Positions 36,641 to 50,204 of a stretch of 64,000 nt of DNA are shown piece after piece; positions within the stretch are counted from its first letter, which is position 1, and each line of letters begins with the position of its first letter. This DNA comes from Heloderma charlesbogerti. Lineage: Eukaryota; Chordata; Lepidosauria; Squamata; Helodermatidae. The notes beneath the pieces are model-generated. The model saw nothing but the letters and a program-made list of their open reading frames with translations, searched no databases and was not told where the DNA came from. Made by a program: the position numbers and the translations under genes. Where the stretch lies: positions 930,001-994,000 of the forward strand of contig JANEZZ010000404.1 of the NCBI GenBank assembly GCA_026122225.1. The letters run 5' to 3'.

Positions 36641-39600
36641 AAAGATATACAGCCTCTAAACACAGAAGTTCCATTTATATTATGGGTGATTTATATCATG
36701 GCTGTTATAGAAGAAGATATCTGAAAGTAATCAATTCAATCGCCTTAACTAAATTAGAATCCTTTATATATCATAACCCTGTGAGATTCTGTTCCTAAAC
36801 ACATTTCTTTGGGGGGGAAATCCCATTTGGGTAGTGGAATATATCCAGGTAAAGGCACTTAAGATGGCAACCTGACATATCATTCAGATGGTCTAGATTA
36901 TCTGAAAGGAACAGACCAGGGTGCAACTTGCCAGCAGAGCAAGGAGAAAGTTTAGTAAAACATTTCCAGATGCTTATACAAGCAAACCAAAATACAAACC
37001 ACAACAGTAGGTGAAAGGTTACTCAGTGGTTTCCCCTGGGGGAAAATTCCTTCTGCTATAAGATCCTGAGTGGAAAAGCAAAATCTGCCAAAATGTACCA
37101 AGAAAAAAAATTGGCTTTAAAACCAATCCTAAAAGCTAGCCTGGATGAAGATTCTAATAGCAGTGCAACATGCATAATTTGTGGCATTGTACTAGTGCTA
37201 GGGCCTGGCATCCCAAAACTGGGGCACAGTAGTTATAGGCTGACCTTCCCATAGCATCCCCTCCCCCTGATTCTAGTTATCTGGAACCTTAGGGGAAATG
37301 GTGGAGGCAGGAAAATCTTAAGGCAAAACTTGTTATGAGTAGGAAACTAAAGTCTTGGTGTGGTATCACTGTATTGCTATCAGCAGGAAGAGTGTACAGG
37401 AAACTGTGGTTCTGAGATATTCCAGGGGGCAGAAAGACCCGGCTTTAAATGTCTCTCCAGAGCAACTGAAACAGTGGCAGACTGGTTTCCGACAGCCGCA
37501 TTTACCACCGTAGTGGATGTCAGGTTTTATCCTCAAAACCCAGAATCATGCTCAGATACCATGCAGAGTGAGCATATTTCACTCTCAGCCTTCTGGGAAT
37601 TGCAGGATACAGCGCCTGGCTGGGCTCCATGCATTATGAAGCGGTCTTTGCAACCCTCATAGCTCTGCAAGTGTGTAGCAAAACTGAGCAGTAGCCAGAG
37701 ACTGAACTCCCATGCAGCAGCTAAAGAAGGTTTAAGATGGGGGTTAATGGATTACATGGGAGAAGAGCATGCTTCCATAATCATACATTATATGCAGTTT
37801 CCACAGAGCTGTGCTGTGGAGCAGAACTGTTTATCTCATTCGGAAAAAAAAAAAACCCACAAAAGCCCAGCATGTTGACTTGGTGAGAGAATCCTTTTCC
37901 AAACAAGAGATAATCCAACGGACCAGACTGTCTTATTGTCATTACAAAACCAGTATTAATTTTTTAAATTCACATATTAATTTAGGAAATTCTTAGTGGA
38001 GAATTATATCCCATTACTGCATTTGCTTAACATGCTTATGGTCTGTGTAATCAGAACATTTCCTTGAGGTTACAGCAGATAATGGAGGGGAACTGGACAA
38101 TATATTAACCATAGCCTCAGATTTAGAGATTTAACATCACTTATGACTGAGACAGAAGTTTCTATAATTTAAAAACAAAACATCTAGTTGGAAGATTTTA
38201 AAACCACGAAATGTTATTCTGTAATAAATGCAGCCTACATTATTGGCCTTCAGTATTACTGCACATGAAATGGGCTGCAAACAAATAAAAATATTTCATT
38301 TCTACAAGGTTATGCTGTATATGTATGGGGGCACTCTGGCTCCATTCCTGGGTGTTTTGCCATCCAGGTAAAGATGTACAGCTGGAGAATAAGTAGCCAC
38401 CTCCTCAACTAATTAAAATATTTTATTTTTCAAATCACAAGGTTTTTATTAGTAATACAGTGCACATGTAATTTTAATAGAAGTTATTTTTTAAAGCAAA
38501 AGATATTCCTTTTGTATGGCTGCAGAAAATACACTGCCTCCCCATCCCCTCAACAAGTGTCCCTTAAGCTAAGGTAAATGATTAGTGTTGGTATTGATAC
38601 TGTGCCTTGATGCTCAGGAATCAAATACACACTTATCAATGAAGGGCACCTTGCGTGCTTTATTTTTGGCCATTAAGCCAGCTTCATATCCAGTCTTAAA
38701 ATTATACCAAGTAATTACTCTTCCAGAGAGAAAGAAAATAACATGCCTTGCTTACACAAGTGGTGAAAGAACAGATGTCCTTGTTTTAGGTGTATCTTCA
38801 TATATTATGAAATGCAAAATTAGCTTGCACCCGAAGCTAAAACATTTGCAAACACTGGCACTACATCCCAGACATATCAATTTAGTGCCATGTTTTTTGG
38901 TACTTTGCTAATATTGTGGCCAATATTTTTTTCTTAAGCATTTGCTGTCATAGAAAACCTGACAACCTGATCCTAAACAAGTTTATTGGGAACAACATTC
39001 CACTCATTTGAATGGGAATTATGGGAATTTAAACAATTGCAGCCTAAGGATCAGACTGTTAACCTCATGGATAAAAATTAAAATTGGCTTATTTATACCA
39101 ACACTTGCTTAGGGTTAAAAAAAAGTTGGTTTGGTCTTTTGGTTAAAAAAAAAGATTAAAAATGCAATCCTATGCATATCTACTCAGAAGTCAGTCCCAT
39201 GGTACTTACTCCCAGGTATATGATTGCAGCCTTAGTAGACTTTTTCCTTGAGTATATTATAATAATGCTTAGTAGTACTGTAAATGAGAGAACCTCATAT
39301 ATAAGTGAAAGTGTCAGTAAAAAGGCAAAAAGCCCTTGCCTTAGTCTGATATCCTAAACACACTTCTATAGAATTGGGCTGCACATAATTTCCATACAAA
39401 GCCATGTTGGTTCCTGGGAATCAGAGAGGGGCCTCCACAGACCAAAATGTCAATTCAGAAACTTAAGAGGTGTTTTGAAGCGGCAGGTACTCCAAAGAAG
39501 CTTGGTTCTACCCCTTTAGTTGTAACTCCCTCTTTTTTTTTTTGGTCAAATGTCCTCAAAAAGAGGAACAAATGATGCCTTTATAACAGTCTTTGAGACA

Positions 39601-40299
39601 TTTACATAATTTCCAACAACATTTGTATATTTTGCTAGAGGTAATGGAAAGTAAAAGGATATATAGAATATTAATGCATTTCACTTGCAGAAAGATCTAT
39701 TTTTATTATATCAAAGAATTAGAAAGGACTTCTAAAAGCATTTAGCATGTGGTAATATTGCTGACATCTGATTTTAAAGATCTAAAAACGTCTGTCTGCC
39801 ATAAATTCTTGCCCCACTCCACCTAGTATTTGCGTCAAAAGCAGTAGAAAGTTTTAAAAATAATAATACATTAAGGTGAAAAAGGGAGTTTTGCTGCATG
39901 CTGCAAGCCAGTGCAACTAGTCACGTGAGGCTTTGAAAAAGAAAGTATAAAGAAGAACGATAGTTTGCAAATGAAGTTTGTATAGTCTGCCAGCACATGC
40001 GTGGTTGCCTGTTCACACCATTTGTATCGGCAGGGCCTGTGTAGGCCAAGTTGCTCCTGCTTCAACTGCAAGTAAGAGCAAAGATGCATGCATTAAAGAG
40101 AAGTGTCTCATACCTCCTACCTAGTTTTCACCCCTTCAAATTAAGCCACCCACAATTCATGAAATTAATTGTATTTTAAATCTGAGACCACAGCTTATGT
40201 TTTCAGCAGTTTCCTAGAAAGGGAATTTCTGCCCTTTTGAAAAACACCTATGTTTCCTCACCACTTTCTAGGACAATGGTTTTTAAGCCCCCCAATTCA

Positions 40300-40300
<1 letters not shown>
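36641..40300. other. IQCH intron 11, mostly unassigned
   Basis: A short DNA-element copy at 39157-39235 (ATGCAATCCTATGCATATCT … TATATGATTGCAGCC) and a diverged one near 38970-39050. No exon was found. Confidence 0.45.
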
Positions 40301-41005
<705 letters not shown>

Positions 41006-41099
41006 CTAAAAATCAAGGGAAGGCATTGATCAGTGACAGGGGGAAGCTGCAACAGATACAATCCAGTCAAACTTCAGCTGTTTCCCTCCCCCCCTCGCT

Positions 41100-41340
41100 T
41101 TTCCCACTGTACAGTTAAGCCAGGCATAAATTATATTAATTGATTTAATCACATACTTAAAACATCTTCCCCAATTAATTTAATTAGATGGCTACATGAA
41201 GCTACTGGCAGGGGAAGATTAGAGGCTGATCACTTAATTAACAGAATATGAATGAAAAAAAAGGAAGCAAACATAAATGAAATGGTGAGCACTAATTAAA
41301 AGCCTGTCTGCAAACTTAAGTACTTTCTGACAAAGTAGTG
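41100..41340. promoter_or_regulatory. Candidate conserved block, TAATTA-rich
   Basis: CCCCAATTAATTTAATTAGA, CACTTAATTAACAG and AGCACTAATTAAAAGCC lie just past the acceptor of exon 11. Unexplained by repeats; inferred only. Confidence 0.3.
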
Positions 41341-42272
41341 ACTGCCACAGAGGCAAGTGAGATTATTTTCCTACAACAAATCAAGTGCACGATATAGGTG
41401 TAAAGGGAAGGGGAAGGACAGACAGAGAATAACACGAAAGGAACCAAAAGTAGAACTAGATGTGAAGACAAACATGGTTTGCTGCCAAAAATGGCAGCAC
41501 TGTACCAAGTTCCCCCTCCTCTCCCCTATACTATGTACTTATGGAAACGCAATGTTGGCCCCATCGCAGTGTACTTTCCCCCACTCTGCCAGCAGCCAAT
41601 AGCATGATGTGGGGGGAAAGACAAATATATGGCCTAATAGCGACATACCACACATTTCCGCATCTACGCATGATGGGGGAGAGGAGGGGGGAACCTGATA
41701 GGGTCGCCATTTTCAGCAGCAACACCATGTTCACTGCGATGTTCCTCCTCCCTCCCAATCCCTTTTCTTTTTGTGCTGTGTCTTTTTGATTGTAAGCCTG
41801 AGGGCAAGGGCCGACATTACTGATTTCTGTAAGCCACTCTGTATTTTTTCAGTTGAAGAGTAGAGTAAAAACACAAAAAATAGTTCCAACCCTACTATTC
41901 TATGACTATTCTATGATTTCTATGAAAAATACTGCTGAGGAGGAGGGAAACAACAGTAACCTAGTCACAGCCGCTGTGATGCATTTAAAACACTGGGTAT
42001 TTTTTTTTCTAACAAGACCAACCCACGTCAAAGGGAAAGGAGGAAAAATCCAATTTTATGTAGAGTGACAAAAACCAGCAGTAGTTTGGGGGGGGGGTGT
42101 AGAAAGGGGGGAGGGATTGTAGCCACAAAGGCTGCACATTTAATGAAGCATGAAATATGCTCAGACAAGTGTATAGTTAAATGGGAAAAAATAGAAACAC
42201 TTTATTGCAAGCGCTCAAGCAGGTGATGTTTAGAAAAGACGCCTTGCCAAAACAGCTGGCAGCTTTGCGCAC

Positions 42273-42824
42273 CTTGGCCCTGATGTAGAAATTCTCCAGG
42301 TGTCTCTGTCGCGATTCCTTCAGGGTCTTTCTGACACGCCTCATGTGAACATGCACAAGCCAAGAGATGGCAATCACGCCTGAGGCCCACTGCTGCTGCC
42401 TGAATGTGATATAGGCTTTTCTGAGTTGGTAACACCTCCATGTTGCCTGGATCTTGATGGCTGCTACTTCAGTACCATTTTGGCCTTTGTATCTCTGGCC
42501 AGGCTGACTTAAGAGCTTCCTGACCATTGCCTCATTCTTTATCACTGAGAGAAGATCCTCCCTGGTTGGCCTCTGGTTTAGTTCAAAATCTGGAATGATC
42601 TCCATCACCTTCTTCCCCTTGATGATGGCGGAGGGCACAGCATAATCCTTCAGAAGATTTGCAATTTGTTCCAAGAAGGAAAGGACACTTCCCCAGAATA
42701 AGCAGCAGTGCTGTTTAAACACAAGGAGATCTGAAGCTGCATGGTCTATGGCACCTTTACAAACAGGTATGTCAAATTCCAAAAACAGGTTCTGGAATGC
42801 CTGAGCTGGTGTCACTTCTGGGGT
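42273..42824 (-). CDS. IQCH: IQCH exon 10, large exon with the IQ motif
   Basis: The largest exon, 552 nt, 184 codons, phase 0 to 0. Acceptor TTTCCATAG|ACC, donor AAG|GTGCGC. It starts TPEVTPAQAFQNLFLEFDIP, continues through a helical region (FLEQIANLLKDYAVPSAIIKG), and carries one IQ motif, AAIKIQATWRCYQLRKAYI, the calmodulin-binding element that names the gene (I, Q, R and second R spaced as in the consensus). A basic helix follows (MRRVRKTLKESRQRHLENFYIRAK). Uninterrupted and well conserved. Confidence 0.96.
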
Positions 42825-42928
42825 CTATGGAAAGAGAGAATGAGAAGGGAAGGAGCCCTTCATAATAAAATGAGCAGTGGAGACATGCACTCCTATTATT
42901 ACTTACGGTGAGAATTTTGGATCTAGAT

Positions 42929-43065
42929 CAGGGGTGGGGAACCTGTGGGTCTGCAGATGTTACTGGACTCCAACTCCCATCATCCATGGCCATCAGCCAT
43001 GCTGACTGTGTCTGATGGGGGTTGGAGTCCAACAACATCTGGAGGCCACAGAGTCCCCATCCCTG
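42929..43065. mobile_element. hAT-type MITE
   Basis: CAGGGGTGGGGAACCTGTGG at the left and CCACAGAGTCCCCATCCCTG at the right are terminal inverted repeats; the inner part GGACTCCAACTCCCATC / GATGGGGGTTGGAGTCC is also palindromic. A well-known amniote hAT MITE layout. No 8-bp duplication is clear. Confidence 0.85.
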
Positions 43066-43861
43066 TTCTAAGGTTCTATCAATTTAACATGCAAATTTTG
43101 TCAATACAAAGCTGTTTTGATCTTGCCATAAAACCTATTAACAGAAAAACCTTAACTTCTGTGTCAACTCAAGAAAATTAGCAGTTGCTTAAATGTATAC
43201 TGAAATGGCTGTCATGGGTAGGAGCTTAGGGCCAACATGACCAGGCCAAGATATAACTTCACTCATCATGTGAAAGATGTGTGTGTCAGAAGTCCCTGGT
43301 GCTAGAACCAGGAACCTTAAGTTCTCTATTCAGATGCCCTGTAAGGTGAGCTATCAGAACTGCAGCTTAGAACATCTTCCTAGCAGTGAAGAATTCTCAG
43401 GTTCTGGACAGGCCCCATCTACCCATGCTTGCCATTGGCCCCTCCTGGACAGGAAGGGCTATAAAACACTTCCTTTTGGGGCCAAGACTTTGCCTGAACA
43501 ATGAATTCTTCTTGGGTCTGGTGTGTTCTTTGGCTCTGATTCCTGTCCCTCAGCTCTGTCTCCTGGGCTCCACATTCAGCACATCCCTGACAGCTGCTTA
43601 TAGCTCTGTCCTCACGCTATGTCCCAATCCACACACAGAGCTCACCAGTCTGTGAGAGCTTCCCCATTCGTTTCATTGGAGAAGAGAGCTCCATGCTCAT
43701 GGAAGCTCACTTGCATACAGGGATCTGGATTAGGCATAGTCAAGTTACTAAATCATCTGTCTTGAACCATGGTGCTATGTAGCTCAGTAGCTGGATACAG
43801 AAATCAAATAAATACCCAACATTTTCAGGATGGAAACTCGTTCTTTATTATGCTGTCATAC

Positions 43862-44082
43862 CTTTGGCAGCCAGACAGAAGAAGTGGCTGACTCCCGCGT
43901 TTGAACTGCCTGAATTAACTGCTGCTTTAATTTCTTGGGTGGAACAACAGAGATGCAGGATGGGGGTGGAGCAATGCTGCCTTTGCTTCCTTTTCTTCCC
44001 TTGCCTGTGTAAGTGGGTGTGCGTGGGGGCTTTTGATAAGGACGAGGGTGCGTTTCCACCTTCTTGCTCCCCACACCGCCAT
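43862..44082 (-). CDS. IQCH: IQCH exon 9, basic proline-rich linker
   Basis: A 221-nt exon, phase 1 to 0, 73 full codons. Acceptor TTGATTCTATAG|AT, donor AAG|GTATGA. The product is rich in lysine, proline and serine (GGVGSKKVETHPRPYQKPPR… KGRKGSKGS… VVPPKKLKQQLIQAV), a disordered basic linker followed by a short helix. It precedes the IQ-motif exon. The linker type fits the family, but its sequence is not conserved enough to identify the gene alone. Confidence 0.88.
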
Positions 44083-44763
44083 CTATAGAATCAATGAAAT
44101 GCTTTTAAAAGGCTTCTATTAAAAATGTCAGACCTTCAAACCTCAGATCTCAAAATATAACCAAGGCAATGACCAAAGCCACAAGGAATCAAGGCCAGGT
44201 CTGTTTTGTTGTCCACAATGGTTCCAACAAAAGCTACAACTATACAGATCCATTATAATCAACTATGAGGTCAGAGTTTTGACACAAGTAGTATTGCATT
44301 GGTAATGCATTTTTTGCTATACAGTGGGCAGTAGGATAGATGCTTCTTGTACCCAAACCTATCCAAAGGAAAACAGAAGCTGTTGTTGCAGTTTACGTTG
44401 CTGAAGAGTACCATGTCATGCCGGGAGGTTCAGCTTAGGCAAAGTGGATTGGCTGGTAGTCCTGACCACTGTCATGGCAGGATAACAATGGTTAGAAGCA
44501 CTGGCCAGCTCAAGAATGCCCTTAAAACTAAAGCTGAAGGAAGGAATGAGCAAGCTTGGCAGGTAGCATAGGGCAGAAAAAAAGACTGCTCTGGCAAACT
44601 ACCAAAAAAAGCCTCCACCCACCCTATGGATTTGTTTGCAGCTGCAACCATCCACCCTTAGAAGCTATCACCATCACTGCCAAAATGTGGAATATAGGCA
44701 CCACTGGACATACAATGGTGAAAGTTTTTATTGGCATTATCAGCGGCATCTCTTTGTCCCTAC

Positions 44764-44892
44764 CTACAGCTGGTTTCTTGTACTTTGTGTGAAATTCATG
44801 AAGAAGAACAGTTTTGGGTAGAACAAGTGGCTTCTCTAGAGTAATCCTAGCAGCACGTGGGATCAGACCCCTTTCAATTAGACTCAGGATAC
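44764..44892 (-). CDS. IQCH: IQCH exon 8
   Basis: A 129-nt exon, phase 1 to 1. Acceptor GTTTTTATCTAG|GT, donor TAG|GTAGGG. With the split codon it reads GILSLIERGLIPRAARITLE then PLVLPKTVLLHEFHTKYKK. This GILSLIERGLIP / LLHEFH block is one of the most conserved parts of the family, so it anchors the gene identification. Confidence 0.95.
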
Positions 44893-45566
44893 CTAGATAA
44901 AAACAGCAAGGTTCAACCAGTTATTTCAGATGCAGTTTGGTCTGGGGGGTGCAAATTGCCTGATCCTAAACCCATCCCACCAGCGTCAGTGGACTCTTTT
45001 GCCAAGTAATGTTTTTAAGACCAGCCTTTTTGTCTTTGCTGCCGGTGAAAGGGAAGGAGAAGGATGGGTGGGGATGAGAATTCTCTTGATCTCTCTCCTC
45101 TTATCCTTTTGGTTGAAAAGGAAATAAGGGGCAGGGAAGGGAGGGGGAAGAGTCAGAGGTGCATACAAATGGGAGCATTCTTTTTCTCCTTCACCTCCTT
45201 TCTCAGTCTCCTGCAGCTGGAACATGGTTTGGGCAGGGCAGCAAATGACCTCTGTGACAGAAGGCACAGATTCCTTCTCTTTCAACTCCCCCTTACACTT
45301 TTCTCCCTCCCTCCCCTAACCCGATTTCACACCACGCAAAGAAGAGGGAACAGAAGGATGAAGGAGTGATTAGACTTTCTGGCAGGCTACTCAGAAGTTG
45401 GCATGGAGATTTAGCCCACTCACCCCTATTTAAAGTGGCTCACCAGTAAAACCAATTACCCAACAGTGATCTAGGTGAAAAGTTATGTATGCCCAGCATA
45501 ATATGCATGCCTCAGCAATAATAATGGAACAAACCCCAACAGAATGGGCAGGAGGCTGTAACTGAC

Positions 45567-45687
45567 CTTTCTCTGCATCCATTTCAGACACAGGCAAAAC
45601 AGTGCAAACATTATTCAAATTGAAGGAAGGTGGAGCTACCAAGAGGTTGCCAACTGTAACACCTTTTGCTACCTTCTGAGCTGGTGC
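45567..45687 (-). CDS. IQCH: IQCH exon 7
   Basis: A 121-nt exon, 40 codons plus one base. Acceptor CATCTCTCCTTAG|GCA has a good pyrimidine tract; donor AAAG|GTCAGT. It reads APAQKVAKGVTVGNLLVAPP… ending SEMDAEK, and the split glycine codon (G|GT) continues perfectly into exon 8. A second AG nine bases in (CACCAG|CT) would give phase 1 entry. Confidence 0.85.
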
Positions 45688-45739
45688 CTAAGGAGAGATG
45701 AGAGCAAACTTCTTCATTCAGCTGCAAACCTTGTCAATA

Positions 45740-46020
45740 TTACAGAGCTCTTCACTCACGCATGGCTAAATAATAAATACTACTTCCGCTATGAATAGTT
45801 TCATTAAGGTTAATAACAAAAACAGTACGAGCTCAGATTTTACTGCTTAGGAACATGCAACACAATTGTTGACTGTCAGCAGTTAATGTGATTTAAAGGA
45901 GAGTTAATTAAAATCTAATCAATGTCTTGTGCTGTCTGCTATGCAATAAATAATCAAATATTATTTTAAAACCACCCTTGGCCCTTTGCAAGAAGCTGGT
46001 TATGTTTCAGTGACTATAGC
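45740..46020. promoter_or_regulatory. Candidate conserved non-coding element
   Basis: TTCATTAAGGTTAATAACAA, AGAGTTAATTAAAATCTAAT CAATG and AATAAATAATCAAATATT, non-repetitive, right of exon 7. Inferred from texture only. Confidence 0.3.
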
Positions 46021-48300
46021 TTGTTAATGTAAGGTTAGTACATATGAACCAATCACCATAGAAAGGCCACTTAAAATTGCTCTCTGCAGTAGTTCATCAT
46101 ACAGTTCAGACAAGTTTCATTCTTCTACTACAAGCCTTTCACTGGGGATAGTTGTAGTGGCCACGTGAAAACCACTCAATCCCCTGGCAAAGTGGCACAT
46201 GTGAATAGCTTATCACCATACCCAACAGCTGCAACATTTGATGCTTATTCACTACTTCATGTCAAGCAGGTGAGCTGCAAAACATGCACTGGGCTGTCAA
46301 TTTACACCTTTGTTTCAGCACAGAACAGGAAAAAAATACAGGTGTTGGGCTTGACCATCAAAGGCTGTTCAATTATCTTCACAAATGAAATATCTTTCAT
46401 CAGAAGTGAAGCAAAGGCCACAGCAAAGAGCTGTCAGGAGAAGAGAGCTGGAGAATAACATACCATAAGGAAAGCAGGAGGGAACAGAAAGTGCTTTGCT
46501 CATTGTCTGCTCAATACAACAATGAATGATTCCTGGAAATAGCTCTGTACTTATCTAGAAAGTGGGGTGTGGTACAGATGGATTGCACTTATTTGTCAAC
46601 AGTGACAGAGTAGTCTTCTTAGTAAGAGAATTAGGGGGGAGGTTGGGAGGCCAAGAGGATAAGACACTTTCAGCTTATGTGAAAGTTCTCAAAGAAGTGC
46701 CATTTGCAGGTTGTTGCTGAGGGCCAAAGATTGTGGGATTTACCTTAAAAGGACAGCAATACTTTAAAAGCTAGCAGAGGAATTTAGTCTAAAATCAAGT
46801 AGGTCCTTCTGGATTTTTGAATCAGAGAAACAGCATGTTGTCATTTCCACTATCCAAATAAGTAACCAAATCCACCAAACACCAAACTATTGTCAATCAA
46901 GAGTGAGCCCCACAACTGCAGGGACATGTCTGCCAGTCACTCCAACATTAAACTAGCAATTTGTTGCCAGTCTGAATGCACAGTTGTAGAGCCTCTTCCA
47001 ACATGATGCTTGTTTGGAGATTATTTCCACAGAAGCTTGAGCATGAGGAACCTCTCTTTGGAACTGGCTGGATGTGTCAAGTGGTCTGCGATGACCCCAT
47101 TGAGCAGGAAGAAACCTTCCTGAACAATTCAAGCAAATGACTCATTCCAGCACAATGAATTTGACATGTCTAATTTCATGAAAACATTCTGGTGGAGAGA
47201 AACATTACATCAGAACACAATTTTCAAAGGTTAGAACAGAGATCTTAATTTGGGTTGCCGGCAAACATTTACTCTGCATAATATCCCTTGAACGTGCTGC
47301 AGAAGTATTTTCCCCTTATCTCAAGCAATTCTGTGTATAATTAACTTGAGGCATGACACAAAACCATTCTATTAGTCTTTTTGAAGTGCATTTCTCTTGT
47401 GGATAAAAACATCCCACTCAATTTGGCTATTTTCCTATGCGTCAATTTAAGTTGAGCACTTTTTTAAAAGGGATTTTCTGTTTTACTCGTTGTTTTTCTT
47501 TTGTTATTAACAAAACAGTGCTGAGGCAAAACAGCTTTATGGAGGGGGAAGACTCCATAAATGCATACTGCAGAAAAGGAAATGGACACTGGATGTTGCA
47601 CACATAAGACCATTTCAATGTCCACACTTTACTTTCACAGCTGAGCAGCTGACAGACAAGTTTTCTCAGATTCTCGATTCTGATGACGGGTCACAAGCAG
47701 AATATTTGGCTCCAGATTTATGGCTGGTTCAGTTGCTACCCTTTAGTGACACTGATAAATTAGTTGGATAATGATTTCATATTACCAGTGGCCCATGGAA
47801 ATGATTCTATGGACACATGGAAAATATATAGTCCATGCAAAAAAATGAACACTTTCCATCTGTGATCTCATATTTGATGTCCTTCTGAGATAAACACACA
47901 CGCACACACACCAGATTGTGTTATTTCCTATGAAAATGCTCCTGACTGTGGGCAAAAGGAAGCATTAGATATAAAAGGAATATACATTATATGCATACAC
48001 AGATGCTTTTAAAAGCCTTAATCAAGAACACCGCAAAAGAATCTAGTCTTAGTGATTTCCATCTGCTCATCTTAAACATGTGGGCCTTTTCCCTAGGTGC
48101 TTAGTGGTTCATGTACATGGCAGTCATCCTTCCAACCGCCTTATACAGTAAGGCAATATTAGGGGAGGGGCACTAAAGCAGCTCAAGGCCACCCTGTGAA
48201 TTCATGGCTTATGTAACATTTGAGCTAGAGACTTCACAGCTCACAAGTTATTTTGTTAGCCACTGGGCGAAATCTGCAGGTTCTCCACCATCTCACTGTG
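46021..48300. other. IQCH intron 6, unassigned
   Basis: No exon or repeat family seen, though a very short exon that would repair the exon 6-7 phase could be hidden here. Confidence 0.35.
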
Positions 48301-48319
48301 CCAGTGTAATTCACCTCTC

Positions 48320-48320
<1 letters not shown>

Positions 48321-48364
<44 letters not shown>
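48321..48364 (+). repeat. (GT)n microsatellite
   Basis: About 22 GT units, 44 bp, uninterrupted, in IQCH intron 6, 230 bp from exon 6. Confidence 0.97.
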
Positions 48365-48367
<3 letters not shown>

Positions 48368-48596
48368 GCGAGGACTCCATCTTTAAAATGACAGGAAAGC
48401 CTTCTTAACTTGAAAGCCTACCGTAAGTTTCCCCCCTAATCTACCAGTCACAAAACTCTGCTATATCAGGTGTGCGTGCAAGAATAGATGCACAACTCCA
48501 GTCAACACCACATGTGTTTTTTTAAAAAAAGGAACAGAAGCAGCACAGAAGGAAGTGAGCGAGATCATTGCTGGCTCGAACTGCCACACATTTTAC

Positions 48597-48822
48597 TTGT
48601 GGGCAGTGGGCCAGCTTGCACCAGGCAGAATCGGCCAGCCCTGCTTATTGGAATTCCAGGCTGGGCCTCCATTCTTGTCCGGCGACAGCTGTAAGCCAGC
48701 AGCCCATAGCATCTCAATCAGGCGCCGTGTTCCATCAAAGAATGCTGATATGGACGGAAGCTGCTTCAACTGCACTCCGCCTTGCAGAATGACAGTCAAT
48801 CTTAAATTCCAGATGACAAGAA
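48597..48822 (-). CDS. IQCH: IQCH exon 6
   Basis: Acceptor TTTTTTATCCAG|TT gives phase 1 entry; the frame reads LVIWNLRLTVILQGGVQLKQ… through GLQLSPDKN, matching the conserved LT-ILQGG and LWA-GLQ segments of IQCH. The right-hand limit is uncertain: the frame hits TAA at 48594, so the donor is either CAA|GTAAAA at 48596 (phase 2) or an earlier CTG|GTGCAA (phase 1). Neither neighbouring junction closes in phase using the strongest sites, so a very short exon may be missing on each side or weaker sites are used. Confidence 0.82.
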
Positions 48823-49717
48823 CTGGATAAAAAATGTAAAACAAATGGTGACCTTTCCAAAGATTAATTTGTTTACCAACAAAAAGCTCTCCGTTTGTCA
48901 TCCAGGATAGAGGTGACCTTCACTTTCCCATTTCTAGGTTGAGAGGAGGCTGAATGTAGTCATCTGTTCACTTAACTCTGTCTCACCAATTATTCCCTTT
49001 CTTGTTTTTGGTGAGAGGGACAGTTTATTAATTCATTGTTGTCTCTTGTTATGTTTTATAAATGCAGCAAACGTATTCCAAATTACTGCAGTGGAACATC
49101 AATTTGTTTAAGTCTAATTCTGCTACTGATGCCAAAACTACGGGTTTCTTTGTCATCGCAGCAAGGTTTGAATGTGCACGTGCTTTTTTCAGATCTTAAA
49201 CCTCTCCTGTCCACTCTGCTGTTCATTTGGAATGAAAGAAAATGGTTTATTGCTGTTATTTCAAAAATGTATGCATGCTTCCCATAGGAGATTAATTCAT
49301 ATACATGTGTGTCTTGCACAAACACACATACAGAGTAAAAGCAGGAAGAGGGAAAAGGAGCAATTGGAGTAACTTAGTTAAACGGGCAGCAGAAGACAGC
49401 AACTCGTAAAAACTCGAGATCACCACAGCATTAAATTCTTCCTCATGAATAAATGAAAAGGTTCTAAGTTTACACTACATTATTTATTTATTTAGAGATT
49501 GGGACCAAAGCGCCAGTATAAGTCTGTGGCCATGCAACGTTATGGAAAGGAGAACGATAGAAAGCCCCTTCCAGGTCACAGCAATTATTTAGAATTATCT
49601 TTGTGACAATTTCAATGGGTATTTTGCTTGTTGTATGTTCTGTGAACATGGTGGGCAACTCATTAGGCCATGTCAGAAATCACTGGAGAAGGAAGTGTTA
49701 GAGGGCTGCAGCTAATT

Positions 49718-50095
49718 TGCATTTCTATGATGAACACAATTAACATAATTTGCATACCATTTAAATTAACACTGTTAATCTGCATATTTAGTCACATGTA
49801 ATTAACATAATTTTGTGTATTCACAAACACTGCTAATCTATACATTTTAACTGCTTGCAATTAACATAATTTGCATGCAATTTTAATTAACAGCGATAAT
49901 TTGGATATTTTCATGCCTGTAATTAACATAATTTCTCATTTTCACAAAGACTGCTAACTTGTATATCATAGTTATATGTAATTAATATAATTTGTAGATA
50001 ATTTTTCACAAACACTGCTAAGTTGTACATTCAAGTTGCTTGTAATTAATATAATTGACAGTGCTGATTTGCATATTTTGATTTCAAATAGAGGT
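49718..50095. repeat. Tandem repeat of about 61 bp, AT-rich
   Basis: AATTAACATAATTT (or AATTAATATAATTT) recurs at about 49738, 49799, 49859, 49921, 49980 and 50043, a period of 60-63 bp, with CACAAACACTGCTAA and a TTGCAT/TTGTATAT word at fixed offsets. Six diverged copies. Several carry the octamer-like ATTTGCAT. In IQCH intron 5; no coding potential. Confidence 0.9.
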
Positions 50096-50204
50096 GGAAA
50101 AGATAGTCCCCTAAAATCCAACCCTGGTGCAAAAGATCCATGATTAATTCTAAGAGTTACCTAAACATGACTGGATGCAGTGACGGATTGGATGTGAGCA
50201 AACA

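Noticed and set aside
49700..50100. CRISPR-like spacing of repeats
   Set aside because: Diverged direct tandem copies with no unique spacers, in a vertebrate intron; a minisatellite.
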